Shown here piece after piece: positions 24,301-38,400 of a DNA stretch of 64,000 nucleotides. The stretch's first letter is position 1; each line of letters opens with the position of its first letter. Source of the DNA: Daphnia carinata (taxonomy: Eukaryota > Arthropoda > Branchiopoda > Diplostraca > Daphniidae). The translations under genes and the position numbers were made by a program. The DNA is taken from contig NC_081335.1 in the NCBI RefSeq assembly GCF_022539665.2, positions 1,984,001 through 2,048,000 of the forward strand, in the 5' to 3' direction. A model generated the notes under the pieces. It was not told where the DNA came from. It saw nothing but the letters and a program-made list of their open reading frames with translations, and did not search any database.

Positions 24301-27300
24301 TCCGTGATGCGCTATCTTCCGTAACACAACCACGCTTCTTAACAAAATCTACGTACGGTGGTGATATCACATTATATGTAACATCAAGCTGATTTTCGTC
24401 TGGTGTTCGTCGCTAATGCACACGAATTGTTCTTTTTTTTTCATTCGCTAGCGACAACTTCCGCCCGTTGAAAATGTTCTCTTTTTGAATCTCTAGTTAG
24501 GAGAATTCTTTTTCGAACAAGAAAGGACCAGATGATTAAGTGCCTTGTTTTGTACTCATTTAGCCATAGCCGCCAGATTTTTTTTTTTTTTCTAAAAGAA
24601 AATGTCAACTAGACGACTTGAAATTCCTTTCGGGTTCGGGGGGGAAGAGCTAATGCTAAATATATACGGGAGCGCATAGAAAAGACAAATGCTGTCACAC
24701 ACGGAATATTTACAGACGTCGAGAATAAAAGTCGGCAACGGAAGTCTTGACGAAAGGAAGCTCCGAGCTGTGTGAGACATGTTTCCGAAGCGACAAAGAT
24801 ATCGTTGTAACTTATATACTAGAATATTTGACCCTTAACGTGTTATAACAGTAGAGGTATTGCGCAAAAAAAACAAAACTATTCGTGTTAAAATGCCGGA
24901 AACATTTTGAAGTAAATTTCTTTTTTATGTTGGATGTTATTTTTTTAAAGTTAAAGAGACTTTGAATCCTCAGCTATTAGAGAAAAAAAAACTTGTCTAT
25001 CGATTTCAGGGATGAAAGACATTTATAGTCTTTTCAATTTTGCAGGAGCTTCTTCCGGATGATTCCGGAGTTTCGATTCCTCTCCATCAGTTTCAAGTAA
25101 AAGATGTACGTTTTTTTTCTTTTCTAAATGGTTAGACGTACAAAAGAGGCGTATCGGTTTCCTTCCCTTTTTTTAAATTAAAGAATTGCTTCTGAAAGAC
25201 GAAGGCAACTTTTATGTTGGTTCCTTATCTTTTCTTCCGGATAACGTCCTATTAAATGTTGATACATTTACTGGGGGAAACGTTTTTTCTTGAAAATCAC
25301 AAACGATATCGAGATTACATTGAAAATGTTGTTAGCCTGTCGCGCCTCTATAAATAGTCTGATCTTAATATCTGTTGGTCGATTCCTTCTTTTTTCATTT
25401 TAAAAATGGCAATTTATGACTTGAAAAGAAAGTTATACATTTGAAAAAAACGGTTTTCTTCCAACAGATGTCGGGATTTTAATAAAAGAAAAATTTGCTT
25501 TTTTTCTATATCCGAAAAGTTGTGGACGGCACTGCTGTTTTTAATAGACGATAGCCCCCCCCCCCCTTCTTTTTTTTTTCAAACGCATCATCAATAATTT
25601 GCAGGCCCACTCCGTATGGTGTAGACATAACAGACCCTTGTAGAGATAAATAACAATGGCTCCGAGTAAAAAAAAAAAAAAAAAAAAAATCATTTTGACA
25701 AACACATAAAAGAAAATGCGATTGGTTTTTATATCATTTAGCTTCCCCCGCATAGAACCCTTGCATTTATTGGAATGAACGTCGCCCACAACAAAAGGGA
25801 CCAACCAAAAGGTCCTTCAATAAAAAAAGCTCTTTGATTGTAGTTCGATAGAAATCTCGTCAAAAAGAAGGGCCAGTAGCATCTCTTCTATTTTCTAATA
25901 TATTTACCTTATGGTGTGTAAATAACACACGCAGACACTAAAGACGTTCGGACCAGCTGCGTTTTATATCTCCAATGGAATCCTATTCATATAACTCTGC
26001 GAGTTGTAAGTGACCAGAAGAGGGCGAGCCTATATTTATACTCGGATGTCCTTCCTCTTCTCTTCCTTTTTTTTTTTATAGACGCCATATCTAAGTAATA
26101 GCATAAATCTATAGCGGATTCAATCAATGAGACGCTCTGATTGCAAGGCTATATAAGGTGGTGAACGATTGGATTTTCCTTTCATTTTGGGGTTGTAACA
26201 AAATCAGACCAATATATAGACAATCCAATTTTCTCGTTTCTGATGAATCGCTATTCAAAAAAGTTCGATTGACAGATGGAGAAATCAATTGATCCTTTTT
26301 TTCTTTATCTTTGGATACCAAAATATGAAAGGAACCATTTATCGTGGCATTAATTAACTGAATTCAGATTTTCGTTGTGTCATTTCGATAATTGCCATGA
26401 ATTCGCAATTTTTGTGGATAGCTCACGTCAAAATGGAATTCACTTTCCGCTGTTAGATCCGTCCTATAAACTCGGGTAGCCTCTTGTTTATTACACAGAG
26501 TCCAAACAGATGTGTGTACCAACCAGCTATATAACTGTGTGTATCTGTGCCAATGGATTATTATATATCCAAACTGGGGATGAAGGGGGAGTATCCTCTT
26601 TTTCAATGTTGCGTAGGAAGGATGAAAAAAAAAATGGTGGGCTGTTGTTGTGTAGATGTGATGAAAGAGCTCCTCCAGGAGCAGCTTGTACAACCTTGTT
26701 TTCTTTTTTTTCATTCCATTTAGTTTTGTTTTTCCCCATCCCTCTTTCCAATCAACGGGAAGAAAAAAAAATGTCTTTTTGTACACTCTGGCTGGCTAAC
26801 GAGAACGAAAGAAACAAGTTGAAAAAGAAGGGGGAACTTCAATTTGATAAAAATAGCCTCCACACTTGCCTTACCTCCCCCACCCTTACACACGTCACAC
26901 GCGCAGGTTCCGGGAGCTTCCCCATTCGAGTATATGTACGTCCTGTTTTCGTTAGTGGGGAAGTTCCAGTATAGTTCCAGGAGACCCCCACATTAGAATG
27001 CAAGAGGGAAAAAAAAAATGTATAAATTTATTATTATTATTTTTTTTTTTAAGGATGGAATGCTCCGAAAAGTCCCTCACTTTTAGCCCTGCCCATTCTA
27101 CACACACACACAGAGTAGTAGTATGGTGTCTGACGTTGTCGTTGCAGGTGAATTTAAATTTAGATCCTTGGGCTCTCCTCTTTGCACGTGAGCCTCTTTT
27201 GTTACGTTCGTCTATTTCTATTTTTCTTCGACTTTTTTTTTTCGCCCGTCTGTATATTGGTATTCCTTTTTTTGCTGGTCCGTTTTGTTGGAGCGCACAA

Positions 27301-27333
27301 CATCACCTGCAATCTCCTAGTCCATCGCGTTCC

Positions 27334-27357
27334 TTTTTTTTTTTTTTTTTTTTTTTT
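27334..27357. repeat. Poly-T tract (24 T)
   Basis: Uninterrupted run of T, followed by AAT. Confidence 0.95.
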
Positions 27358-29614
27358 AATCCCCGCCGTTTCTCTTTCGGAGCTTTCTGAGTCGCAGCGT
27401 GGAATGATAATCACAAGCTGAATACTAGCGGTTTTGGTATTCAAATCATCACCTCTCATCTGCCACACCCCCAGAGCCATTTTGAATAAGGAAAAAAAAA
27501 AATTAGAATTTATTTACATTTTTTTTTTTGTTTCTTCATTTCCCCTTTTTTTAGGGGGGGGGGATCATTTTTATGATTAACCATTTATTTTCGTTCGCGT
27601 CCGGATGGCAGACCATCGCGTCAATGTCACCACCCATTTTCTGAATTTATTTTTTTTTTCTTTTCATGCGTTTCTATTCTTTTTTGGAGATACCTCCTCG
27701 CCAGTTTGGGTGCCCGTCCGTTTTCCCGTCGTCATTTATTTTTAGATTATAACTAGTCCCGTCTTTTTTTCTGGCTCTATTTGTTCTTTTTGGGAAGGGC
27801 TTTCGTTAAGGCTATGGAGACACTATCTCTCCGTCTAATAGGCTCGTTTATTAGATGATATTATAACAAGGTCTCTCTATTTAGCAAAGAAAAAAAAGGG
27901 GGTTTAATGAGTAAATACGCCGCATTACCTTCTTTTTTACCCGTTTTAACGTGAACTGCATAATGGATATGCAGATTAGGCCCCAAAAGTCCAGTAGATT
28001 TTTTTTGACGGATCGGCAACCCAATAAAAATGGGATTTAACACACAAAAAAAAAGCTATTTGAAAGTATGAGACGGAAATCGAAAATTACCAATTCAGAT
28101 GATGAATTGATGATCATCATTTTTATGTGTCATTTAAAAGTCAATTTTTGGGGGGGAGGGGAGGGTAGATACCTTATTCTTTTTTATTCGCTAATATTAT
28201 ATATAGAGCTTTATAGAATGGGCCTCATGTAATGGGGCAGAGGCCATCAAAAAAGAGAAGCGGTAACAACCGCAAAAGCCTCTCAGCAAGTGCGATGACG
28301 GATGCCCGTCACGTCGGCCGAACGAAGGCAAGCCGGGACAGCGAAAGAATTTCAAATGACAACAGCCAGAGAGGGGACATACGACATGATGGGGTTAGAA
28401 AGAAGGGGTGGAAGAAAATCAGATGAAAAAAAAAAAGAAAATCTTGTATATAAATCAATAATAATAATAAAAAAAAGTTCTAATGGAGAGAGAGATGAAG
28501 AAATAATAGCGTCCCTAGACAAAAGACACATCACAGACGTCCCACATCAGCGCTAGTCACTCGTCCGTGATGACTGTCCCGCGTGATTTTTTTTTTTTAA
28601 CAACTATTGGTCTAGAAGAAAAAAAAAATTTCCAGTCCAATTTCATTAGCCAATCGATTGATTTTTTTTATTTTGACAATCGACCTGACTTGTTTTTTTT
28701 ATCTTCTTCAGTTTGACTAGAGAGAAAACAAGGCGGTGATAACGAGCCCTAACACAAAAGCAAACGAAACAAACAGAATACCGAATCAAGAAAAAACAAG
28801 CTTTAAATATGTGAAGGGGGAAGAATAAGAAGGAAACAAACGAAATGGTGATTTATCTTTCTGTTGCGGAGGGAAGTAGAAAAAAAAGGCAATCAGAAAG
28901 ACATCATCACAGTAATGAAAAATGCTAATGAATAGAACGACGTCGCTGGATATGCGTTCCTCCTTCTTTTTTTCACGGACAGAAATGCAACGTCCAATGA
29001 AAAAAAAAAAACCTATTGTGTGTCGGTGATGTACTCGAGCGAGCGCTTGTAGTTTTGCGTACTCTGCGAAAATTAGAATGCGTGTGGGATGGTAAAAAAA
29101 AAAAAAGGAAGTAGCAATCGATTGGTTATGGAAAGGGAGGGACGTCTGCGGGATATAGAAATGACGAAGCAGCTCCTTCTTTTTATTTCTTCAACATTTG
29201 AATGCATCGTTGGCGCGAAATTTAAAAAAAAGATCGTAAAAAAAGTCACGACGTCATTTCCATATTTATGTCCTTATCTCCACTGATTTTTTGAAAAATA
29301 AAAATCAGATCTACCTAAATAGCATTTTTTTTTCACGCAAAAGAAAAATAAATTACATGTGCAAAAATAAATTAACAATGATGTTGATATAATTAAAATG
29401 GAAACATCAAAAGGTTAAAACTTGTAACGTAGCGATTCACGTAATAAAACGAGCTCTTTTTTATTCCCCCCCCCCCTCACATCGAATACCTTACCGTATG
29501 ATTAGAAGAGCGCTGAAAAAACGAGAGGCCCGTCCCGATAAAAACTGAAGAACCCACTTAAGACGTCGTTTGGATTGTCGTGGTAAATGGACGCGGATTG
29601 CTGTATATATGGGT

Positions 29615-29626
29615 GGGGGGGGGGGG
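29615..29626. repeat. Poly-G tract (12 G)
   Basis: Uninterrupted run of G, about 75 bases before a TA microsatellite. Confidence 0.95.
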
Positions 29627-29700
29627 TTCTCATGTTGTATATAAGAAAAGTACTCGACTATAAAGCTACAAAAGGCATAGTATAGAATAGCTATAAGGTG

Positions 29701-29721
29701 TATATATATATATATATATAT
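29701..29721. repeat. TA dinucleotide microsatellite
   Basis: Ten and a half TA units without interruption. Confidence 0.95.
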
Positions 29722-31530
29722 CCAGGCTAGAGCTGCTGCTATAACGTCCGCTCTAAACATGTCCAATAAGTCCGGCGGTCGCGCTACGATGGGCGGCTTT
29801 TAATAAGAGAACGCCCATCAAGATTTTTTTTTTTTTTTGCAGATTGATCGAGCTAGAATTTTTTTTTTTGCACTACACCGAAATCACTTTCGTGAGTGTA
29901 GGATTTTTTAAAGAAAGGATAGTTTTTTTTACGTAGAGTGTGTAATATTCGTCTTTTAAAATTCCTTGATGTTATTTGATGAATCAGAGAATGAAATGAA
30001 CGAACCGACGACATTCTTCCTATTCAAAGTTTTGTTCTTTTTTATCGTTATTTGTCCGAGCTAACCGAAAAGCCCTGGTCTGTATAAAAAGGGAGAGGGT
30101 CCATTCTTCCAGATTTTTTTTTATCTACCCAAACACTTGAATCCGTGGGCGCCCTATAAATGTGAGAAATTCTAGTAGACGCCATTCTATGTGTGTGTGT
30201 GTTATGTATGTCACCCTCTCGTTTGGTATCAAACATCTGCCTGCGACAAACATCTGCTTATATGCGTGTACCCCTCTCTTCTCTCCTTTTTTTTTTTATT
30301 ATAAAGTCTTCACATATCAAACTAGAAAATAAAGAAATAGATATATATTTTTTAAAGGTTTTTACCCTCCAGGGCTTTTTTTTACCCTCTGACAACGAGT
30401 TTTTTTTTTTCAAGAAAAACATCGAAAATAGGTTTGATCTCCACCCTCCTGATGCGATAGTTAAACGTGAATATAAGGCCCATAAGATTATGGAGAAATT
30501 GATAATAGGAGAAAGCGGGTCATTTCCAGTGCGTCCTGGAAAAAAAGAAGATGTTCTTAGAAGACCATTTTTAAAATTTCTTGTCAAACATTCTTGATTT
30601 TTTTTTGGCTTGTTGACGATCTCCTGAAAAATTCAAAAGAAATCCCTTCGATTCAAAAAAAAGAAAAAAAAAATTTGATCGCAAACCGTCGTCTGCTGCT
30701 AAAGTTTTGATTTGGATTGGTTGTGCAAGATCGCCATATTTTTCAATATAAAACTTGTTACCAAGAAAGAGATCAACTGATTTTTACTTCTAGCAATGTA
30801 ACTTTACTCTTGTACCTACAAATGGATTTTTTTTTTTGAAGGGGGGACAGAAAGTTTTTTTTATTATTATTTTCAGGATCGACAGTGAGAGAATATTCCG
30901 AGTTTTGTATAGAGGCATAGGCGACCCCTTGAGGCAATGGCACTCAATTTAACATAGAAAAAAGAGGCCCAACGGCTGCGGAAAAAAAAAATTGCGGATT
31001 GAAAGTATTGTTATAAAAAAGGCAAAGAGTTATTGAGTGTGGTGAGATAGAAATGTATTTGTTATAAAGAAAAATGTCTAGACTTGAACTCGAACACACG
31101 AAACTGTTGGGACAGTTTGATAGTTCAGCAGACGAACGAACGATAAAAAAGAACAGGGGGAGAAAAAACTGGATAAGACTCGAACCCGGCGGGTACACTG
31201 ATATTTAAAGAAGTTTTTTTTGGTTGGTTTAAAAAACCTTTCATTTTACCCCTTTTTATTATATATTTTTTTTTAAATTCTACATTCTTACGTGTGCCCG
31301 TTTTTTGGTAGCCATTAACCAAACCCTCATTCCCTATCCTTTTTTCTTGAAAAAGAAAACGTCACGTGTGTAAACTAACATTAATAAAGGGGGGAAAAAA
31401 CCTTATAGCTAAACAGAAAAAAAATACATTTCCTTCATATTATTTCAAAAGTTTCAACAAAACACGCACGCGTGTGTGATTGACCCTAAATAAAAAGAAC
31501 CCTCGACAAAGAACACCCATATTCAAAAGC

Positions 31531-31548
31531 TCACTAGATGGCGTTGAT
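31531..31548 (+). promoter_or_regulatory. CTCF-like motif 5' of Musashi
   Basis: TCACTAGATGGCGTTGAT fits the animal CTCF core (CA-TAG-GGCG type). A near copy in the same orientation is at 43,871 beyond the Musashi 3' end, and the 12-mer AGATGGCGTTGA recurs a third time, reversed, at 48,050-48,061. Binding is inferred only. Confidence 0.4.
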
Positions 31549-32458
31549 AGCTAAAGAAGGGGGGAGAACCGAGGGTGGAAAAAAAGAATGAAACATGGGC
31601 ACACACACACAAAAAAAAAATAGAAAGAAGGGTGGGTGTGGGAGGAGCGACGTCAACCTCCCCCCCCACTGTCTGCCCTGAGGCTTCCGCGCTTTAGGTG
31701 CTGCGCGCGCCAGAAGTTCTTTTTTATTTTTTCCCTCTCATTTCCAAGACAACCAAAAAGCCGCGCCATTCCTCCACTGTTGGGTCAGACGTTGCTAGGA
31801 ATCCGAACAGTGAGGTCGTAAAGAGGCTTTAGTCTCTCTCTTACCACGAGTTATCAACATAGCAAAGCGTTGCTACGGGCTACACAAGTCATTTCTGTAC
31901 TTCACTCAAATACTATACATCGTTTTATTCGAAATAACAGTTTTCAGAAGATCTTGAACGAAAAACAAAAAAAAAAAATTCAAGTGGACGGTGTTTTGTC
32001 GTGTGTGTCAGGTCCCTCCTGTTTCTTGAATCTTGATCCTTGCGGAAAAAATTGTTGTGCAAAAACAATTTCGTTTTTTTTGGCGAATTCAGCATCTTTT
32101 TTGTCCGAAAGAAAAGAAAAAAGAAAGTGGTGTCTTTTTCGGCCATGCTGCTGTTCGATCCGCCATTGTAGAACAACCACCCGGCAAATACCCCTCCTTT
32201 TTCATCACCCCTTGTGTGCATGTGTCCCCCTCCTGCTCTCCCCTACATCTTGTTCTCTATCTCCCCCTCACCACGTGATTCATACTTTGGGGGTAGCTGT
32301 TTGAACATGCTTCTTCTATGAAAGAAGAATTATCATTTTCTTTGTTGCTTTCAAACGGCAAACAGTGCGATTGAATCAAACTTAAAACTTACTCTCTCAC
32401 CGATTCACTTGAAGCAACCCCTCTACCTCCAGAAGAAAAGATTTTTTTTTCTTCAATC

Positions 32459-35400
32459 ATGTTGAGTGTAGGCAATGCCAATATCTTCCCGGCTCACTTT
32501 GGTGGTTTGTCCGCCGCACTGGCAGCAGGTATGCCCGTTACGGCAGCCGGACCAGTGGCCGTCGGTATGCCCGGCTCAGCTGCTGCTGTTGCCGCCGCCG
32601 CCGCTGCAGCCGCCGCAGCTGGACTTTTGCCCGGAAACGAGATGAACTCGCCATCGCCCGACATGTTCACCACCGTCAGGTATATTCTCTTTTTTCCTTT
32701 TATATATCCCCTCCCCACCTTGATGAAGTTGTGTTTGATCATGACCGAAATATTTTAACCTTTCACTCTTTTTGTGTGTCAATTTTGATATTAAAAAAAA
32801 AAAAGACTGATTCATTATTATTAAAACTAGTTTACATTTTAAGATACGGTCGACAGCTTTTCTTATGTTTATTAGCATCTATTTAAGGAGAAAAGATTTG
32901 ACCATGGCTTTTTTTTTTTCATGTTGTCTCTTCTTACCTTGACAGGCATTTTGTGGCATATATATTTTCTATTTTGGCTACCACTAGCGCGCTCTATATT
33001 CAGCCCATGTTTTTGTTTTTCGAGGGATGGTAACCCCTCTGTGAAAAATTCTCCCCCCATAGCGGATTTTGTTTCCATTGTTCTGTCATGCAGAACCACT
33101 AGAAGTAAGGGGGGGTCTATCGACAGCTGCGCCCCAACTTCCCCCCCTCTTCCTTGCAACCATATCCTATGTTTTTGTTTGATTCATGTCAACTAGATGA
33201 CGTCATACCATGGATACAACACCCTGTGTTTCTAAGCAGCATCTCCAAAGTTATAATTAGAAAACGAGATAGAGCAGGTGCCTTTAAAAAAAAAAGGAAT
33301 GTAGGATTATTTTTTGTGTGGAAAATTCAGTTTTTTTAAACTTAATCGTAGAGGGCAAAAAAAATTGATATCAAGACCTTTTGACTTGCACGCGTTGAGT
33401 CACGCACATTGTCACGTAATGCGGAAATTTCCTCGTTGTTTTCTCGATACGGTCAAAGTTGGTCAACAATTGACCGGATATGGGAGTTGAGAGACACATA
33501 CGAGACAGTGTGGCCTTTTAAACTCTTTTGCGTGCGTAGAAACATTTTCTTTTAAACATTTCGAAAAAAAAAATTCTTATCTTCGATCACGACCCGTTTC
33601 AGATTCTTTTAGGTTGTGACCTGCATTTTTTCCTTCTCTCCCCGGTTAACCCTGCAGGTTTTTCTTTCAGGAGCTTGAAGAAACAAAAGAAGAAAAAATC
33701 CCGAATAAGGTCCGACAGCCCCGAGATTTATTTTACAACAGAGCATAGAGAGCCAACACTTTTAACCTGGATTCTCTCGACCCGTGAAAGTTTTCTTAAC
33801 CTTCCCTCTCTCGCAGGTAGATTAGGCTGACCCTTTGGTATCGTTTTTCTTTTTTTTTTTGGGTCACTTCGTTCAGACTCCCCCCACCAGGACATTATCG
33901 ATTCAAGTCTTCTTCTTCATTGCTAACCCAAAACAGGCGGATTAGATTTGTACCAATCACCATAGTCAAGCAGGATCTTGTAGATCGAGTCTTCTTTTGA
34001 AACGTTCCATCTTTCTGTTTAAATTTTTTTTTTTCTTGAGGAAAAGTCCAGGCCAATTTTGCTGCTAATCGATGTTCCCATGAAAAACTGCTCACGCCAT
34101 CACTTTATGATTCCCTCATTAACGAATCTTATCATTCGGACTTGCAAAGACGAACCACACAAAGAAGTTTTCCCCCCAATCCATACGAGTCGGATCGATT
34201 TATTCCATTATCGATTTCTTCTACCTCCCCCCTTTTTTCGAAGTCGACTTATCATGTGCCCATGACGTCGTCAATTTCAAATTGTCCTGCTTGTTATATT
34301 TCTCCCCTTGCCATTGGGGCCTTTTTTTTCTTCTTTGGGTTATCGACGCAACATTAGCGGACCGCCATTTCCACTAACAATCGATCCAGGGCTTATAGAA
34401 AAAAAACAAAAAAACAAGGGAATTTAAACATTATATTAATACGTTTACAGATACCACACATCGAAATGACATCTAAAGAAAAACATCGAATGTTTTTTTT
34501 TTTCCGGATTGACGACGACCGTAGACGTTTCCTCTTTTTTTTTTTTTTCAAGCGCTTTTTTGGTTGATTTCCTCCTTGAGTTTGCGGATTTCCGGGTCCA
34601 GCTTGTGAAGGGGATGCAAGTTCAACAACTATTGCACACGTAGAAAATTTTAGAAAATTAATAAAAACACGACAAGTCAATTTTTGCTTAGGATTTAAAC
34701 AACTGTCAATTTGACATTGTGTGTCACCGATACGATCTTGTCCGCTTGATCGATTGGGGAGGGCCAGCTTGATTCAGCCCGGTGGGGAAAAATAAGGGTG
34801 GGTTCGGAATAAGGAAGAAAAAAAATTGAGATAGAAAAGGGCGGTTGTCGCTCTCCTTTTTTTTTCTAGCCTTCTCTCTTAACGCCAAGTTGAACACGAA
34901 GAACGGCGGAGGGGGCCTCTACTCCGGATGAGACGCTTCGATGGGATTCAATTAAAAATCTATCAATAGAGAAGGAGTACAGAAAAGAAAAGTGTGTATA
35001 GGACGCTCAACTCGGGCGACGACCGGACTGTGAAATGATTTGGGGATCTTTTCTTTTGCTGATCTAAGCTGCTCCTTTTGTTCAGTTCTCTCTGGCCGAG
35101 CGTGAAACTTCCCTTTAAAAACCATTTTTTTTTTTAAATCTCTTTTCAAATGGGGGGCTCCTGGTAGCTTGAAAATCCGTAGAAAATGAGCATAATAATT
35201 AAAAAAAACTTATTATTCTATCCAAGGCTTACAAACTTTTTTTTTTAAGCCCGTCTCTGCAACTACGGTTGTCGGAGTTAGTGAAAACAAATCCGCTAGA
35301 GGTCCCCCCGTATCCGGTTATATGACTATAGAGCGATTTACTAGTGTGTGTGTGTGTGCTCCTGGCATCTTTTTTTTTCATGCCAGGATAGCCACAATAG

Positions 35401-38400
35401 AAACAAAAAATGCATGTGACATGAGGGGGGGGGGCTTTCGTGCTTGTTTCTCTTGTAGAGTAATTTAACACTGGACTTTGAGCTCGGATGTCTCTTGACG
35501 GGGGCTCCTTTCTCTTTTAAATTCTCTCCCCCCCCCCCCCCCCTCTTAAACGAAAAAGATGTTCCAGCACATTTTGACGCGCTTTTGAACATGCACGGGC
35601 ATCTGTTTAAGGGGAAGTTATCTGATAAATAATTCTCGTCTCGTTTCTTTCACTCTCCCTGGGCTCCCCTTTTTGAAATAGCGACGAAAATGGACAGACC
35701 CTCAGGTACATGTCGTCCTTGCCCATTGGAATGATGCTGGCCAACTTTTGCGACTTTTATTTATTTTTTCTTTAAAGAACTGGTCCCTCTGTCCTTGGAA
35801 ATCAGTCCATTCAGATGACCCTCGGATCAATGTTACGCGGTTATTGTTGGTTTTACTTTGCGCACAAAGTAACCGGCTACTTGAAACGTTTGAATTTTGA
35901 ATTGCTACTTTATTTTGCGATGTCTTAAACCACCGTGATTGGAATAATCAACGCGCTTCGGGACTACTGGATCAAGGTCGGTTTGAAACAGAAGGTGATG
36001 ACAGCGCCATTGTTTTAGGGTGGTGGCGTTTTTTAAATAGGAAAATGATTCGATTTATCCGCCGTCTTTCAACTGCCGCAACAAAAGAACTGCCATCTCT
36101 CGGTAGTTTTTGTTCGTGTTAAATTACGCTTAGGCGCATCGCGATTCACGATCGTTAACCTGTGGGTGTTTCTTGTACGACACGGCCCGATAATCACGTT
36201 CTTTTTTTTTTTTTTTTTTTTTTTTTACAATAGCGGGACAAGGGTGCTTAAAAGGAGGTGACACTTAAAAACTTGGAATGAGATAATTGTGTTTCATTAC
36301 CTTTGGATTCACTTCGTCGATGCTCTTCTCCCATGGTGGTATCTTGTCGTGATGATTCAGCCTGAAATTTAAAAAAAAAAGCCATTCCATTAACGAACAT
36401 TTTGAAATCAATTTTTAATTTTGACGTAATCCAGAAAAATAAGAACGCTAGGCCATCTGCGTTTTTCCCACATAACCATCTGCTTTCATTATGTTAATAG
36501 AAATATTAAAAATAGCTTATTTTTTAGAGAGGTATCTCTTGAGCTGCACTTTGCTGGCTTTCTTGAATATGTTTGTCGAGAGGAAGTTTAAAAAAAAAAA
36601 AAATATATCCCCCCACCGATCCCGTGTTAACCGGATCATTTCAAACTCGGCTGCCGGACAAGGGAAACCTTAGACACGATTCTAACGAGCTTCCGTCCCC
36701 AAGTGATCCATTCTTTAAATCAATTGTAGTAAAGGTAGGGAATCCTTTGAAAAGGCGACATTACACAAGTCCGGCTCTCTCTTTGTATAATTTGAGTCTC
36801 CCTCCCCAGGTGGGCCGTTTTTTTTCTATTGACTAGTATTTTCCAGTTAGTTGTCAGTGGTCCACCATCGCAAATTGACGTGCTTTCTCTTGTCATTAAC
36901 CTCTATTTTGTGTGTGTGGGGCACTTAAAAAAAGGCTGTTTTCGGACTTAACGGTACAGTGCCATGTCAAGTCCATTTTCTCTTTTTTGCTTTTATTTTA
37001 TCCTTTTCTTTTCTCAACTTTTTGATCTCTCGAAAATAATAGAAAACGACCAACTTTGTCGGCCGACTTCTATTATTATTTTATAAGCTAATCTTTTAAG
37101 TGTGTGTGTGTAATTATGGTATTAAGGAAGACGAAAAAGGAAGTGTGTGTCTCTTACTTTGTTTTTTTAGAAAATATCATTTTGTCAAACAAATTGTGTT
37201 TTAAAAAAGAAAAAAGAAAATATACTTACATGACGTCATTTTTGGTCATCAACGCGTAGATGCAGAAGCCGGTCACGCCGGTCAGGGCGACTCCCATGAT
37301 GCCCAATAGCGGGACAGCCTAAACCGATCGATAAAATGTTTACAAAGAGAACAAAAACACATCCAGGTTATTTCATCTCTCTCTCTCTCTCCCTCATTAG
37401 CAAAAAAAAAAAATAATAATAACATTAAACAAAAAAACAAAAAAAAAAACAGATTTAGCCTTATTTTTCGTAATAACAGTTGTAAACACGCGAGTAGAGC
37501 GTTCCTATTTGTTTGTTTTCACTGACATGGCAGCTGATAGATATTTCTGGGGTTCTTCTCTTGGTTTTTTTTCCTACCCTTACCCACCCCTTCGATATAT
37601 TTTTTTTTTTTTTTTTTGTGTTTTAGACAAAAAAAAATTTAAAGTGGTTGTCTTTTCCCGTAAGAAACCAAAAAACAAGGTGGTGTCATTGAGTAGTATT
37701 TTAAATTTTTTTTAAATCTCCTTCCCCAGCCAAACATCTTTTGTTATTCTGAGTTGTGTGTGCTGTGCTGTGTGTGTGCTATTTTGTCTGGGAATGTGGT
37801 CTTTATTAGAACGACAAAAGACAAGACTAATCTCAAAAGTAAATCATGTTTTTGATCGCTAAAGGTTTTTGTGGCCCTAGTCCTCCTTGCTCCTCCTATA
37901 TTTTTTAAAAATACCGGTTGTGGCCTCTCTGTCGGAAACACATTAGAAGCGCATTATCGAAGACGTCGAACAGAAACACCCTCCCCCAGAGAATTTTAGA
38001 TACTAGCCAGCTATAAATATTATATCAGTAGACACAGTATATCGATATATTGGGACAGTGCGCATGGTGTGTATCTTTAAAACACGTTGGATGGATGCCC
38101 TTCCCTCTGTCGTATCATAATCTAAAAGCTATGGACGATGGACACCTATGTAATTCTTATTTTCTTGTCGGCTGAATTCTTTTTTTTTTTTTAGAGCAGA
38201 GACATTTATTGCTGGAAGTGGGGCGATAAAAATGTGTGACACCTGCCTATATTTTTCTTAGATTTTTTTTTATTTAAAAAAAATCCGAGTGACTTGCACT
38301 TTTATAATATCTCGATATTTTAGGGGGCTCCTATTGAATTACCATCCCTGTTCTTTAACCGTTGTTGTTGATTATTGATTACATATATATTTTTACATAT

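Larger units (their letters stand above)
21339..31530. other. Long non-coding stretch upstream of Musashi
   Basis: About 10 kb without a recognisable gene. It is rich in homopolymers (T24 at 27,334-27,357, A-runs, G12) and microsatellites. A CCAGAAGAGGGCGAG motif at about 26,014-26,028 resembles a CTCF core. The frame at 22,331-22,714 is long for this region but has no known domain. Distal Musashi promoter or untranslated exons may lie here, but I cannot place them. Confidence 0.45.

Noticed and set aside
26364-26974. Overlapping 140- and 154-codon frames on opposite strands
   Set aside because: They run through A/T homopolymers and have no domains.
31168-31205. GGTTCGAGTC-like sequence on the minus strand resembling a tRNA T-arm
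   Set aside because: The flanking bases do not form a 5-bp T-stem, and no acceptor or anticodon stem is present.
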